DNA of 64,000 nt from Myxococcales bacterium. Its GTDB lineage: Bacteria > Lernaellota > Lernaellaia > Lernaellales > Lernaellaceae. The notes beneath the pieces were generated by a model that saw only the letters and a program-made list of their open reading frames with translations, made no database searches and was not told the DNA's origin. Below, piece by piece: positions 1-9,960 of this stretch. The translations under genes and the position numbers were made by a program. The DNA lies in the NCBI GenBank assembly GCA_012517325.1, contig JAAYVF010000013.1, positions 1 through 64,000 of the forward strand, read 5' to 3'. The stretch's first letter is position 1; each line of letters opens with the position of its first letter.

Positions 1-95
1 AGGGGCAGCTGCCCCTCCAGGACGCAGACCAGCAACCTCATCCGCTGTAACTCCTTGGGAGTCATCGAAATCATGTCCTTCTTCATGGGGGACAT
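1..95 (-). CDS. Transposase N-terminus, cut by the window edge
   Basis: Reading leftwards from the ATG at 95, 31 codons are visible before the window ends. The segment MTPKELQRMRLLVCVLEGQL is preceded by a short Lys/Met-rich start. A 'T-x-K-E-L-x-R' opening followed by a helix and an 'L-x-G-x-L' step resembles the N-terminal helix-turn-helix of ISNCY-family transposases, which begin the same way before a 'REAAxxLGxSxRQV' recognition helix. That helix is not in the window, so the assignment is tentative. A second in-frame ATG lies at 86. No strong ribosome-binding site is seen upstream. Confidence 0.45.
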   Translation of the reverse strand, partial: MSPMKKDMISMTPKELQRMRLLVCVLEGQLP

Positions 96-132
96 AATCG
101 CTAAGCAGTTACAGGGGACAAAGTCGCTAAGC
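1..132 (-). mobile_element. Terminal part of an insertion sequence (ISNCY-like)
   Basis: The left edge holds the 5' end of a transposase-like reading frame on the minus strand, preceded by two near-identical 19-bp direct copies of GGGGACAwArTCGCTAAGC at 88-106 and 114-132 (17 of 19 positions agree). Repeated terminal motifs just outside a transposase start are typical of an IS end, so 132 is a plausible element boundary. The rest of the element lies outside the window, and the family assignment is inferred from the short N-terminus only. Confidence 0.5.
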
Positions 133-314
133 TAATACAAACCGGAGGCGCGGTCTTTACAAAAACCGGCCGCAATCCTAGACTTCCTACGCCGTTTCAT
201 TATTCACAACGGATCCTGTTTCGCGCTCGGCCGATTGCTCAAAAAACGGCGCCGGGCCGACTGATCAACATCGGACCCTTCAGGGTTCGGTCCATCTTGT
301 AAGGAGAGGATGCA

Positions 315-704
315 ATGAACGTTCCGGGCGATCTTCGTTTCACCAAAGACCACGAATGGGTGCGTGTCCAGGGCGATGCGGCGGTCATCGGGGTGACCGA
401 TTACGCGCAGGACGCCTTGGGCGACGTGGTCTTTATCGAATTGCCGGAAGTGGGCGCCACCTTCGGCGCCGGCGACGCGCTGGGCGTCGTCGAATCGGTC
501 AAGGCGGCCAGCGACGTTTATTCGCCGGTCAGCGGTGAAGTACTCGCCGTGAACGAGACTCTCGTGGACGCTCCCGAAACGGTCAACCGCGACCCGTACG
601 GCGAGGCCTGGATGGTGAAAATCCGTCTTTCCAACCCCGCCGAACTTGACGACCTGATGGATGCGGCGGCCTATCAAGCCCTGCTCGACGAAATTAAAAA
701 GTAA
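315..704 (+). CDS. gcvH: Glycine cleavage system H protein
   Basis: The lipoyl carrier of the glycine cleavage system (129 aa, normal family length) shuttles the aminomethyl group from the P protein to the T protein and is reoxidised by dihydrolipoamide dehydrogenase in the cytoplasm. The lipoylation motif [12 protein letters not shown] is present with the modified lysine at K63, and the opening 'RFTKDHEWV' is typical. The start at 315 follows AAGGAGAGG at 301-309. gcvPA begins 25 bp after the stop, so the gene heads a gcvH-gcvPA-gcvPB operon. No gcvT or lpd lies in the window. The 180-bp leader shows a small hairpin around 274-296 but no glycine riboswitch that I can recognise. Confidence 0.97.
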   Translation: MNVPGDLRFTKDHEWVRVQGDAAVIGVTDYAQDALGDVVFIELPEVGATFGAGDALGVVESVKAASDVYSPVSGEVLAVNETLVDAPETVNRDPYGEAWMVKIRLSNPAELDDLMDAAAYQALLDEIKK

Positions 705-729
705 TCCACCATCCGGGGTAGGAAATACC

Positions 730-2061
730 ATGATGCGTTACATACCGCAGACCGCGGGTGATGTGTCGCGCCTCCTGGAGGCCGTCGGTGTCGCCCGGGT
801 CGAAGAATTGTTCGCTTCGCTGCCGGCCGCGGCGCGTCTGGCGGGCGAGCTCGACTTGCCCGCGCCACTGGCCGAGAGCGAGTTGCAGGCGCACCTGGGC
901 GCGCTGGCGGCCGCCGGCCCGACCGGGCCCTGTTTCGCGGGCGGCGGCGCTTACCGCCATTACATTCCCGCAGCGTCGGATCACCTGCTGCGCCGTAGCG
1001 AGATTTACACCGCCTATACGCCCTATCAGCCGGAAATCAGCCAAGGTACGCTGCAGATCATTTTCGAATTTCAGACGATGATCGCCCGCCTGCTCGGGCT
1101 GGAAGTCGCCAACGCCAGCATGTACGACGGCGCGACGGCGGTCGCCGAGGCCGCGCTGATGATCAAGCGCGTCGCCAAGCACGACCGGCTGATCGTTTCG
1201 GCCGGGCTGCATCCACAATACCTGGAAACCCTGCGGACCTACCTCAAGTGGACGACGCTGCGGATCGAAATCGCGCCGCTGGGCGCCGACGGCCGCACCG
1301 ATTACGAGGCGCTGGCCGGCCGGATCGACGACCAGACGGGCGGAGTGCTCGTGCAGTCGCCCAACTACCTGGGCGTCATCGAGGACACGCGGCGCGTCGG
1401 CGCGCTGGTGAAAGGCAAGACGACTCGCTTCATCCACGCCTTCACCGAACCGCTCGCCTTCGGGCTCATCGCCAGCCCGGGCGAAAGCGGCGCGCATATC
1501 GCCTGCGGCGAAGGCCAATCGCTGGGTGTGCCGATCTCGTTCGGCGGCCCCGGCCTCGGCCTGTTCGCCACCAACCCCAAGGACATGCGCGCCATGCCCG
1601 GCCGCGTCTGCGGCGAAAGCGTTGATCACGACGGCAAACGCGCGTTCTGCCTGACGATGGCCACCCGCGAACAGCACATCCGCCGCGAAAAAGCGACGAG
1701 CAACATCTGCACCAACAACGGTTTGATGGCGACCGCGGCCACGATCTACATGGCCCTGATGGGCCGCGAGGGCCTGCGGGAAACGGCCCAGCTCAACCAC
1801 GCCAAGGCCGAGTACCTCAAGGGCAGGCTCGCCGCTGTCGGCACACTGCCGTTCGCGGCGCCGACCTTCAACGAATTCGCCTGGATTCCGAAGCGGCCGG
1901 CGACCGAGGTATTGGCCGCGCTGGGCGAAGCCGGGATGATCGGCGGCCTGCCGCTCGCCGGTTTCGCGCCGGGCCTCGAAAACGCCGTCTTGACCTGCGC
2001 CACCGAACTGAACACGCGCGAGGAGATCGATCGCTATGTCGAAATCGTACGGTCCCTGTGA
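730..2061 (+). CDS. gcvPA: Glycine dehydrogenase (decarboxylating) subunit 1
   Basis: The N-terminal half of the split, PLP-dependent P protein (443 aa) decarboxylates glycine together with GcvPB. Recognisable stretches include 'YTPYQPEISQGTLQ', 'MYDGATAVAEA', 'CGEGQSLGVP' and 'FCLTMATREQHIRREKATSN', all conserved in GcvPA. The frame is open upstream to 661, but the ATG at 730 (a second in-frame ATG is at 733) follows GGGTAGGAAAT and gives the usual MxRYIPxT start, so I prefer it. The split P protein is common in Firmicutes, Thermotogae, archaea and many deltaproteobacteria, unlike the single long GcvP of enterics. The end overlaps gcvPB by 26 bp. Confidence 0.96.
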   Translation: MMRYIPQTAGDVSRLLEAVGVARVEELFASLPAAARLAGELDLPAPLAESELQAHLGALAAAGPTGPCFAGGGAYRHYIPAASDHLLRRSEIYTAYTPYQPEISQGTLQIIFEFQTMIARLLGLEVANASMYDGATAVAEAALMIKRVAKHDRLIVSAGLHPQYLETLRTYLKWTTLRIEIAPLGADGRTDYEALAGRIDDQTGGVLVQSPNYLGVIEDTRRVGALVKGKTTRFIHAFTEPLAFGLIASPGESGAHIACGEGQSLGVPISFGGPGLGLFATNPKDMRAMPGRVCGESVDHDGKRAFCLTMATREQHIRREKATSNICTNNGLMATAATIYMALMGREGLRETAQLNHAKAEYLKGRLAAVGTLPFAAPTFNEFAWIPKRPATEVLAALGEAGMIGGLPLAGFAPGLENAVLTCATELNTREEIDRYVEIVRSL

Positions 2062-3514
2062 CACTCCCGGCTCGCGCGGCCTGGCGCTGTGCGAACCGAC
2101 GCTTTTTGAACGGTCCACTCCCGGCCGCGTCGGCTACAGCCTGCCGGCGCTCGACGTGCCCGCGCCCGCCGAGTTGCCCGCCGAGCTGCGCCGCGCAACG
2201 CCGGCCGCCTGGCCCGAACTGAGCGAGGTCGAAACGTTCCGCCACTTCGTGCGCCTGTCGCAATACAACTACGGCGTGGACAGCGGCCTCTACCCGCTCG
2301 GCTCGTGCACGATGAAGTACAACCCCAAGATCAACGAGGATCTGGCGCGGCTGCCCGGCTTCGCCCTGGCCCACCCGAGCGTGCCGCACCAGGGCGCCTG
2401 GCGCCTGATTCACGAACTGGAAAGCTACCTGGCTGAAATCGCCGGGATGGACGCGGTCACCTGCCAGCCCGCCGCGGGCGCGCACGGCGAGTTGACCGGC
2501 ATGATGCTCATCCGCGCCTACCACGAGGCGCGCGGCCAGAACCGCACCAAGGTGCTGATTCCCGACACCGCGCACGGCACCAATCCGGCCTCGGCCGCGA
2601 TCTGCAACTACGAGGTCGTGCCGGTGCCCTCGGGTCCCGACGGCATCCTGACCGTGGAAAACGTGGCGGCGTTGATGGACCAGCAGGTCGCCGCGATCAT
2701 GATCACCAACCCGAACACGCTGGGCTTGTTCGAGAGCAACATCGAGGCGATCGCCCGCCTGGTGCACGATCGCGGCGGTCTGGTCTACATGGACGGCGCC
2801 AACCTCAACGCCATCCTGGGCATCGCGCGGCCCGGCGATTTCGGCGTCGACGTGCTGCACTTCAACCTGCACAAGACCTTCAGCACCCCGCACGGCGGCG
2901 GCGGGCCCGGCGCGGGCCCGGTGGGCGTCAAGGCGGCGCTGGCGCCGTTCCTACCCGGCCCGGTCATCGTCCGCGAGGGCGACACCTACCGGCTGGACGC
3001 CGACCGGCCGCAAAGCATCGGCCGGGTGCGCTCCTGGTGGGGCAACGTCGGCATCCTGATCCGCGCTTACGCCTACATCCGCGAACTGGGCGCGGCGGGG
3101 TTGAAGCAATCGAGCGAAATGGCGGTGCTCAACGCCAACTACATCCGGGTCCGGCTGCGCGATTTCTTCCACCTGCCCTTCGACCGGACGTGCATGCACG
3201 AGGCCGTCTTCAGCGACCAGGGGCTGCCCAACGGAGTGACGACCATGGACGTCGCCAAGCGCCTGATCGATTACGGCTTCCATCCGCCGACGGTCTATTT
3301 CCCGCTGGTGGTGCACGGTTCGATCATGATCGAGCCGACCGAGAGCTTCGAGCCCGAGGCGCTCGAGGGCTTCATCGCGGCCATGAAGGCCATTCGCGCC
3401 GAGGCCGCGAGCGATCCGGAGACGCTCAAGCAGGCGCCGCATCACGCGTTCATCAAACGGGTGGACGAAGTGGCCGCGGCCCGGAAGCCGCGCCTGACGG
3501 CGGATATGGGTTGA
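2036..3514 (+). CDS. gcvPB: Glycine dehydrogenase (decarboxylating) subunit 2
   Basis: The catalytic PLP-binding half of the split P protein (492 aa). The PLP lysine is K280 in 'HFNLHKTFSTPHGGGGPGAG', preceded by 'MDGANLNAILG'. The substrate-side motifs 'YPLGSCTMKYNPK' and 'DTAHGTNPASA' are intact. The start at 2036 is set by AGGAG at 2021-2025 inside the end of gcvPA. The 26-bp overlap implies translational coupling and 1:1 subunits. A strong terminator follows the stop. With tdh-kbl 2.3 kb away, the locus can take threonine to glycine and on to CO2, ammonia and methylene-tetrahydrofolate, provided gcvT is encoded elsewhere. Confidence 0.97.
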   Translation: MSKSYGPCDTPGSRGLALCEPTLFERSTPGRVGYSLPALDVPAPAELPAELRRATPAAWPELSEVETFRHFVRLSQYNYGVDSGLYPLGSCTMKYNPKINEDLARLPGFALAHPSVPHQGAWRLIHELESYLAEIAGMDAVTCQPAAGAHGELTGMMLIRAYHEARGQNRTKVLIPDTAHGTNPASAAICNYEVVPVPSGPDGILTVENVAALMDQQVAAIMITNPNTLGLFESNIEAIARLVHDRGGLVYMDGANLNAILGIARPGDFGVDVLHFNLHKTFSTPHGGGGPGAGPVGVKAALAPFLPGPVIVREGDTYRLDADRPQSIGRVRSWWGNVGILIRAYAYIRELGAAGLKQSSEMAVLNANYIRVRLRDFFHLPFDRTCMHEAVFSDQGLPNGVTTMDVAKRLIDYGFHPPTVYFPLVVHGSIMIEPTESFEPEALEGFIAAMKAIRAEAASDPETLKQAPHHAFIKRVDEVAAARKPRLTADMG

Positions 3515-3536
3515 ACGAAGCGGGTTGGTTTTTGCG

Positions 3537-3566
3537 ACGGGCGGGCCGCCGGGCTCGCCCGTTTTT
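3537..3566 (+). terminator. Rho-independent terminator of the gcv operon
   Basis: An 11-bp stem (ACGGGCGGGCC pairing with GGCTCGCCCGT, one G-T pair) with a GCCG loop is followed directly by TTTTT. It lies 22 bp after the gcvPB stop. The T-run also contains the stop codon of the small minus-strand gene, so the two transcripts converge here. Confidence 0.85.
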
Positions 3567-3687
3567 ATTTGACCGCCGTGATGATCCAGGTCGCGAGAAT
3601 CAGGATCCCGAGGACGACGCCGACGATGATTTCCACTTTGTCGTCCTGGCGCGGCGCTTCGGTCTTCGGTTTGTCGTTCTTGGCCAT
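3565..3687 (-). CDS. Small single-pass membrane protein (40 aa)
   Basis: A 40-residue product with a charged N-terminus (MAKNDKPKTEAPRQDDKVE) followed by one membrane segment, IIVGVVLGILILATWIITAV, at residues 20-39. The ATG at 3687 has GAGGAG 8 bp upstream, which is a strong signal for so short a frame. The topology suggests a cytoplasmic charged tail and a C-terminal anchor. I do not recognise a family. It stands alone between the gcv operon and a divergent secreted-protein gene. Confidence 0.7.
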   Translation of the reverse strand: MAKNDKPKTEAPRQDDKVEIIVGVVLGILILATWIITAVK

Positions 3688-3890
3688 GGATTTTCTCCTC
3701 ACGCGAAATCCGGAATTTCTCTTTACCAGATTTTTCGACCGGCGGCGACGATTTTTTCATCTCCCGGTTAATCGCTCGTCCGGCAGGCATCCTTGCCAAA
3801 CCGCCGATCGATGAGCATGTTCTAACCGGATATCCTTGATTTTGCATCGTTAAAAATAATGACTTAAAATAATTCCAACCGGAGGAGCCC

Positions 3891-5783
3891 GTGAAAAAAA
3901 ATGGCCTATTGATCTTCCTGTTCTTATTCCTCTTCGCCGCCCCGACTTATGCACAGACCCCGGTGGACGCCTGCGCCCTGCTCGACGAACCCGATGTCTG
4001 GGCGATCATGTCCACCTCGCTGGAAATGCATTTGCGGCAAATCTGCGGCCGGCCCATGCCGGCTGTCGCACCTTCCCCCTACTGGTCCGCCGAACCCATC
4101 GCGGCTCTCTCCGGCAAGGGCGACGACGTGCTGGTCAACGATCGCTCCGGCGATTCGGTGTCGCGGTCGACGCAAAGCGAATGCTCGATCACGGTTCGCT
4201 CCAGCGACGGACTGCTGTTGGCCGGCTGGAACGACAGCACACACTATACGGGCGCCGCGGGTTCCAGTTTCGCCGGCTTCGGTATTTCCACCGACGGCGG
4301 GGCGGTCTGGACGGACGGCGGCGCGATTTCCGGCGGTACGGTCGGCTCGCCGCTCGGCGATCCGGATGTCAATGTCGGGAGTGACGGCACGCTTTGGTTT
4401 TCCTGCATGATCGGCACCAATGTCTCGACCGGCCTGATGGCCACGAAAGCGCCGGTCGGCGGCGGCTTCGGCCAGCCGATCATCGTGCACACCGGGCCGT
4501 CCGACGACAAGGTGCTGATGACGATCGATAAAACCGGCGGCGCTTATGACGGCAACGTTTACCTCTGCGCCGTCGACTTCAACAATTTCTTCAGCTTCAA
4601 TCTGTTTTGCGCCGCCTCGTCCAATGGCGCGACGTTCGGCGCGCCGGTCAGCATCTGCCCTTCCTGCGCGGCCGGTTCCTATCAGGCGCCCTATCCCACG
4701 GTCGGCCCCGACGGCACGCTGTACGTGGCCTGGGTTGCGTTCAACGGCAGCAACGCCCAGATCCAGATCGCCAAATCCACCAACGGCGGCGCCGGCTTTG
4801 AGCGCCTGACCAATCCGATGGCGGCTTTCCCGCCCTCGCTTGAAACGCAAGCGACCAATTATTGCGGCCGTAATGCCCTGAACGGCAACATCCGCTACAT
4901 GGACTTCCCCTCGCTGGCCGTGGCGCCGGACGGAGTCGTCCACCTGCTGTTCAGCCGGCACGGCACGGGCGCCGACAGCGCCGACATCTTCTATGTGAAA
5001 TCGAGCGACGACGGCCAAACCTGGACGACCCCGATGCGGATCAACGACGACCAGACCGCCAATGATCAATTCTTCCCGACCATCGTCGCCAATCCGAACG
5101 GCGTCATCCTCGCTTATTGGTACGACCGCCGCGACGCGCCGAGCAACATTAATTACGGGGTGTACCTCAGCCGGTCGCTCGACGGCGGCGATACCTGGTT
5201 GACCAATGTTCCGGTTTCCGATGTTCTCTCGCCGCCCTATTCCGGCAGCGACACCGCCGATTGTTACATGGGCGATTACAACAAAGCCGTGGCCGACGAC
5301 GAAAACCTCTACGTCATCTGGTCGGACAACCGACTGCAAATCGGCGGCCACCCGGACCCCGACGTTTATTTCGAAGCAGTGCCGGTTTGCGACAACGCCG
5401 GGTTCCAGGTCGCGCTCGATCCGCCCGCTGGAACTTACTCCACCGAGGAGACCCCGCTGCAAGTGACGTTGCAAATAACCGGCGACGATCCCGCTTGCGT
5501 CACGGAAGGAACTCTGTATTACACGACCGACGGCAGCGCTCCGGACGCCGATTCGCCGGTCTACGACGGGCCGATCAGCCTGACGGCCGACACCCTGCTG
5601 CGCGTCCGTCCGCTGACTTGTTGCGGCCAGATCCGCGACGAGGTTTCGGCGCAATACGTTTTCGAAGCGCCCGCCGATGACGACACCGTCAATGATGACG
5701 ATAACGACGACGATAACGCCGATGACGACGCGGCTGACGACGACGGCGGCGACGACGACGATTCGGGAAGCTGTGGCTGCTAG
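3891..5783 (+). CDS. Secreted sialidase-like (BNR) protein with Asp-rich C-terminus
   Basis: A 630-residue exported protein with signal peptide residues 1-21 (cleavage after TYA). Residues about 60-490 carry repeated BNR/Asp-box-like units ('SSDDGQTWTTP', 'SLDGGDTWLTN', 'STDGGAVWTDG'), which indicate a sialidase-type beta-propeller. Residues about 505-595 resemble the CHB_HEX_C_1 module ('LYYTTDGSAPDADSPVYDGP'). The chain ends in an Asp/Asn run (596-624) and SGSCGC. The start is GTG at 3891 with GGAGGAG at 3881-3887. A possible promoter (TTGCAT, 17 bp, TAAAAT at 3865-3870) lies just upstream. No sialidase catalytic arginine triad is evident, so it may bind or display rather than cleave glycans. 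Confidence 0.8.
   Translation: MKKNGLLIFLFLFLFAAPTYAQTPVDACALLDEPDVWAIMSTSLEMHLRQICGRPMPAVAPSPYWSAEPIAALSGKGDDVLVNDRSGDSVSRSTQSECSITVRSSDGLLLAGWNDSTHYTGAAGSSFAGFGISTDGGAVWTDGGAISGGTVGSPLGDPDVNVGSDGTLWFSCMIGTNVSTGLMATKAPVGGGFGQPIIVHTGPSDDKVLMTIDKTGGAYDGNVYLCAVDFNNFFSFNLFCAASSNGATFGAPVSICPSCAAGSYQAPYPTVGPDGTLYVAWVAFNGSNAQIQIAKSTNGGAGFERLTNPMAAFPPSLETQATNYCGRNALNGNIRYMDFPSLAVAPDGVVHLLFSRHGTGADSADIFYVKSSDDGQTWTTPMRINDDQTANDQFFPTIVANPNGVILAYWYDRRDAPSNINYGVYLSRSLDGGDTWLTNVPVSDVLSPPYSGSDTADCYMGDYNKAVADDENLYVIWSDNRLQIGGHPDPDVYFEAVPVCDNAGFQVALDPPAGTYSTEETPLQVTLQITGDDPACVTEGTLYYTTDGSAPDADSPVYDGPISLTADTLLRVRPLTCCGQIRDEVSAQYVFEAPADDDTVNDDDNDDDNADDDAADDDGGDDDDSGSCGC
5676..5762 (+). repeat. Asp/Asn codon repeat (C-terminal acidic tail)
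   Basis: An in-frame run of GAC/GAT and AAC/AAT codons encodes an almost pure Asp/Asn tail of 29 residues at the C-terminus of the sialidase-like protein. The same composition occurs in three lipoproteins of this window (22508-22687, 29139-29192, 62042-62245). Confidence 0.85.
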
Positions 5784-5800
5784 CCCCGACGAAGGCCGAT

Positions 5801-5830
5801 AAAAAAAGGGCGGCCACGCGGCCGCCCTTT
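5801..5830 (-). terminator. Terminator of the tdh-kbl operon
   Basis: A perfect 11-bp stem (AAAGGGCGGCC at 5805-5815 with GGCCGCCCTTT at 5820-5830) with an ACGC loop. Read on the minus strand it is followed by a T-run (5801-5807), 22 bp after the kbl stop. On the plus strand no T-run follows, so it serves mainly kbl. Confidence 0.85.
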
Positions 5831-5851
5831 CCAGACGCGAATCGGTAACGA

Positions 5852-7039
<1,188 letters not shown>

Positions 7040-7110
7040 TGTCCTTCTCCCTGTGGCGCGGCCGCGGCCGCGCGGATCGATGACCATGGCGTGACGCGAC
7101 GCCGCCGGCC

Positions 7111-8148
7111 TTACAGTTCGAGAATCACCTTGCCGCAGTTGCCTTGCCGCATCAGTTGGAAGCCCTTTTCGTAATCCGCGAAAGGGAACGAATGGGTGAT
7201 GATCTCGTTCAATTTGATATTCGGGTTCCGCAGCAGGCCCTTCATGCGGTACCACGTGTCGTAGATGCGCCGGCCGGTGATGCCGTGAATGTGGATCGCC
7301 TTGAAGACGATCTCCTCGGAAACGTCGAACGTCACGGGTTGGCTCGGCAAGCCCAGCAGCACCAGGTCGCCGCCCGGGTGCACGCTTTGCACCGCCGAGC
7401 GCACCGCTGCCTGGGTGCCCGCGATCTCGATGACCACGTCGGCGCCCTTGTGGCCGGTGATTTGCCGGATCGCGGCGGGCACGTCGTCGAGGGTATCGAC
7501 GTCCAGCACGTGCGTCGCGCCCAGCCGCTTGGCCATGTCCATGCGGTAGGGATTGCCCTTGTCCAGGGCGATGATCGTCGCCGCGCCGATCGCGTGCAGC
7601 ACCGCGACCGCCAGGAGGCCGACCGGACCGCAACCGAACACCACGACTTTTTTCGTGACGCAATCGGCGGCGAACACGGCATGGACGGCGTTGCCCAGCG
7701 GGTCCTGGATCGCCGCGAGTTCCGCCGGCACCGCCGGATCGTTCTTCCAGAGATTGACCTCGGGCAAGGTCAGGTATTCGGCGAACGCCCCGTCGACGTC
7801 GTAGCCCAGGCCGACCCAGTCCTCGCAGATGTGCGCCTGGCCGGTGCGGCACATCTGACAGACGCCGCAAAACAGGTGGCCTTCGCCGGACACGTAATCG
7901 CCGACCTGGTGCCGCTTGACCGCCTTGCCGACCGCGACGATCTCGCCGGCGAACTCGTGGCCGATCACGCGGGGCGTTTTGACCCGATGTTGCGACCAGG
8001 CGTCCCAGTTGTAGATGTGCAGGTCGGTGCCGCAGATCGCTAGTTTGCGGATTTTAATGAGCGCTTCGTTGTCCTTCGGCTCGGGAATCGGCAGGTCGCG
8101 CAGCTCCAGCCCGCCCGGTTCCGGTCTCGCTTTCACTATCGCTTTCAT
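7111..8148 (-). CDS. tdh: L-threonine 3-dehydrogenase
   Basis: A zinc-dependent, NAD-linked medium-chain dehydrogenase (345 aa) that oxidises threonine to 2-amino-3-ketobutyrate. The catalytic zinc region is C39-G-T-D and H64-E65. The structural zinc site is C94, C97, C100 and C108. The nucleotide-binding loop is '[13 protein letters not shown]'. The product feeds Kbl directly (next gene, 71 bp), and the glycine formed can be used by the gcv genes at 315-3514. The ribosome-binding site is weak (GAGAG). An 8-bp hairpin lies just upstream at 8181-8200. Confidence 0.97.
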   Translation of the reverse strand: MKAIVKARPEPGGLELRDLPIPEPKDNEALIKIRKLAICGTDLHIYNWDAWSQHRVKTPRVIGHEFAGEIVAVGKAVKRHQVGDYVSGEGHLFCGVCQMCRTGQAHICEDWVGLGYDVDGAFAEYLTLPEVNLWKNDPAVPAELAAIQDPLGNAVHAVFAADCVTKKVVVFGCGPVGLLAVAVLHAIGAATIIALDKGNPYRMDMAKRLGATHVLDVDTLDDVPAAIRQITGHKGADVVIEIAGTQAAVRSAVQSVHPGGDLVLLGLPSQPVTFDVSEEIVFKAIHIHGITGRRIYDTWYRMKGLLRNPNIKLNEIITHSFPFADYEKGFQLMRQGNCGKVILEL

Positions 8149-8180
8149 CGCTGTTCACTCTCGCTTGCGGTTGATGATGC

Positions 8181-8200
8181 GCCGCCTCCGCCGAGGCGGC
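8181..8200. other. Perfect 8-bp hairpin between two minus-strand genes
   Basis: GCCGCCTC and GAGGCGGC with a CGCC loop lie between the TatT-like gene and tdh. There is no T-run on either side, so it is not a classical terminator. It might be an mRNA-stability or processing hairpin in the tdh leader. Confidence 0.4.
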
Positions 8201-8232
8201 GTCGCTTGGTGTTGTCGCCTCCGGCCAGGCCG

Positions 8233-8985
8233 TTACTTGGCCGGGAACTTGGCTTGCAGCTTTTTGATTTCTTCCTTGTAGTAGTTGGTTTCCCAATCGT
8301 CGTTCGCGCAGCCCGGCTCGGCCAGGGCCGCGGCGGCTTTCGCGCGCACCTGGTCCCATTTGCCCATTTCGGAATACACCTGGACCAGGTAGAAGCGCGT
8401 CCGCGTCTTGCACGGGGCCAGTTTTTCGGAACGCAGATACATTTGCTCGGCCTTGTCGAGCTTGCGCAGCAGTTTGGGCAGGTTCTGGTAATACGCGCCC
8501 ATGGCGCGCAACGGGCCGGCGAAGTCGAAACCTTCGTTGAGGGCGATGGCCTTGTTGCCCAGTTCCTCGTACTTGCCGCCCAGGCCGCCGGTGATCGCCT
8601 TCATGATGCCCGAGCCCTTGGCGTATTCGCCGAGGCTGATGCAACCGAAGTAATAGCCTTCGACGCGGTTGGGCATCAAGCCGATGGCCTTGGTTCCCCA
8701 ATCCCAGCCCTTTTTCCCGAATTCCTGGTCGATTTTCGGATCCTCGTTGCGGTCGCAGATCCAAAAGGCGATGCGGGACGCCCGCCAGGCCAAGTCGAAC
8801 GACGGTTTTTCGGCGAAGGCCGCTTCCGCGACCGCCAGCATCTGCTTGGCGGTGGCGATCGAACCGGTCCGCGTCGCCCAATACGAGTCGAGTTTCGCGA
8901 CGGCATCGTCCGATTGGGCGGCGGCCACGGCCGCCAATCCCGCCAGCAACAAGCCCCCGATGACCAACCAAATCATTTTCTTCAT
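8233..8985 (-). CDS. Exported TatT-like TPR protein
   Basis: A 250-residue protein with an N-terminal signal peptide (about 1-23, cleavage near AAA-QSD) and a helical repeat body. The stretch 'YYFGCISLGEYAKGSGIMKA', the later 'GPLRAMGAYYQNLP' and 'LAPCKTRTRFYLVQVYSEMG' match the pattern of TatT, the periplasmic T-component of TRAP transporters. No TRAP permease or binding protein is nearby, so a role as a general periplasmic TPR protein is equally possible. AGGAGG lies 10 bp before the ATG at 8985. The gene sits upstream of tdh-kbl in the same direction (84-bp gap), possibly co-transcribed. Confidence 0.7.
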   Translation of the reverse strand: MKKMIWLVIGGLLLAGLAAVAAAQSDDAVAKLDSYWATRTGSIATAKQMLAVAEAAFAEKPSFDLAWRASRIAFWICDRNEDPKIDQEFGKKGWDWGTKAIGLMPNRVEGYYFGCISLGEYAKGSGIMKAITGGLGGKYEELGNKAIALNEGFDFAGPLRAMGAYYQNLPKLLRKLDKAEQMYLRSEKLAPCKTRTRFYLVQVYSEMGKWDQVRAKAAAALAEPGCANDDWETNYYKEEIKKLQAKFPAK

Positions 8986-9093
8986 CGGACTCCAACCTCC
9001 TCTTCTCGTTTGTTTTCGCCGGACCGGACGGATGGATGCTCGTTCATCGGCAGGCCGGCGCGGCGCTTTCGTTCGCGAACGCCCCCGCTGCCG

Positions 9094-9960
9094 TTAGCCG
9101 GCGGCCTTGCCGCGTTGCAATGCCTGCAAGGCGTCGTAACCGATGCAGACGATGCCTTCACGCGCCAGAAACGTCTGGATTTCCTGACAGGAAAAAAATT
9201 CGAGATCGAAGACGCGGTTGATCGCCGTGTTCTGGCAGATCGCCCGCAATTCCTCGGTGTCCTTGCTCGGATGGATGATGATCTCGGTGACGCCGGGCTC
9301 CAACCGTTTGAGGTTCTCCCGGTAGTATAATGAACGATCGCCGATCGGTACCTCGTACGAATCCCAGATCAGGCGGTCGACGCAGGCTTTGCCTTCCTGG
9401 CGCAGCCGGTCGCGGCGCGGCGCGTAGGCGATGCGCATGGCCAGACCGAATTCCTTCGCCAATTCGTAAGCGATCTGGAAAAAACGTTCATCCCAATGGT
9501 AGGCGCCCATGTGCGAGTCGATGTGCGTCGGCTGCAAACCCAGCGCGATCGCTCGTTCGATCTGCGCCCGGAATTCCAGTTCAACTTCCTCCGGCGCGGC
9601 TTTCGCGAAAAAATCGTGCTCGCTGGCGTAAAAGTATCCTTCCGAATCCAACAGACTCGGTACTTTGTCGCGGGAAGCCACCGGCCCCCACCGCAAACCT
9701 CGCCATTCGCTGGTCGTCGTCAGGTGGACGCCGCATTTAATCGCCGGGTTTTCCTTTTTCAGGTGCACGAATTCCATCAGCCAAGGCGCGGGAATCATGA
9801 CGGAACTGCTTTTTACCAATCCCGCTTTGAAGATTTCGACGATGCCCTCGTTGATCGCATGGCAAACACCGGCGTCGTCGGCGTTTAAAATCAGCAGTCG
9901 CGAATCTTTCGGATAGCCCAGGAGTTCGTTGAGCGGCGGATATTGGGGCGTAGTGCCCAT
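9094..9960 (-). CDS. YdjC/ChbG-family carbohydrate deacetylase
   Basis: A 288-aa cytoplasmic protein of the YdjC/ChbG family, whose members deacetylate N-acetylated sugars or oligosaccharides. Family motifs are visible in order: 'LILNADDAGVCHAINEGI' (metal Asp pair), 'CGVHLTTT', 'THIDSHMGAYH' (metal His) and 'EIIIHPS' (catalytic His). The frame opens 12 codons earlier, but the ATG at 9960 is preceded by GAGGTG and gives the better start. It is the last gene of the minus-strand carbohydrate run that starts at 17226. A 108-bp gap separates it from the gene upstream. The substrate cannot be read from the sequence. Confidence 0.85.
   Translation of the reverse strand: MGTTPQYPPLNELLGYPKDSRLLILNADDAGVCHAINEGIVEIFKAGLVKSSSVMIPAPWLMEFVHLKKENPAIKCGVHLTTTSEWRGLRWGPVASRDKVPSLLDSEGYFYASEHDFFAKAAPEEVELEFRAQIERAIALGLQPTHIDSHMGAYHWDERFFQIAYELAKEFGLAMRIAYAPRRDRLRQEGKACVDRLIWDSYEVPIGDRSLYYRENLKRLEPGVTEIIIHPSKDTEELRAICQNTAINRVFDLEFFSCQEIQTFLAREGIVCIGYDALQALQRGKAAG

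Noticed and set aside
133-314. A glycine riboswitch upstream of gcvH
   Set aside because: I looked for the tandem aptamer core and found only a small hairpin; the leader is too short for the full element.
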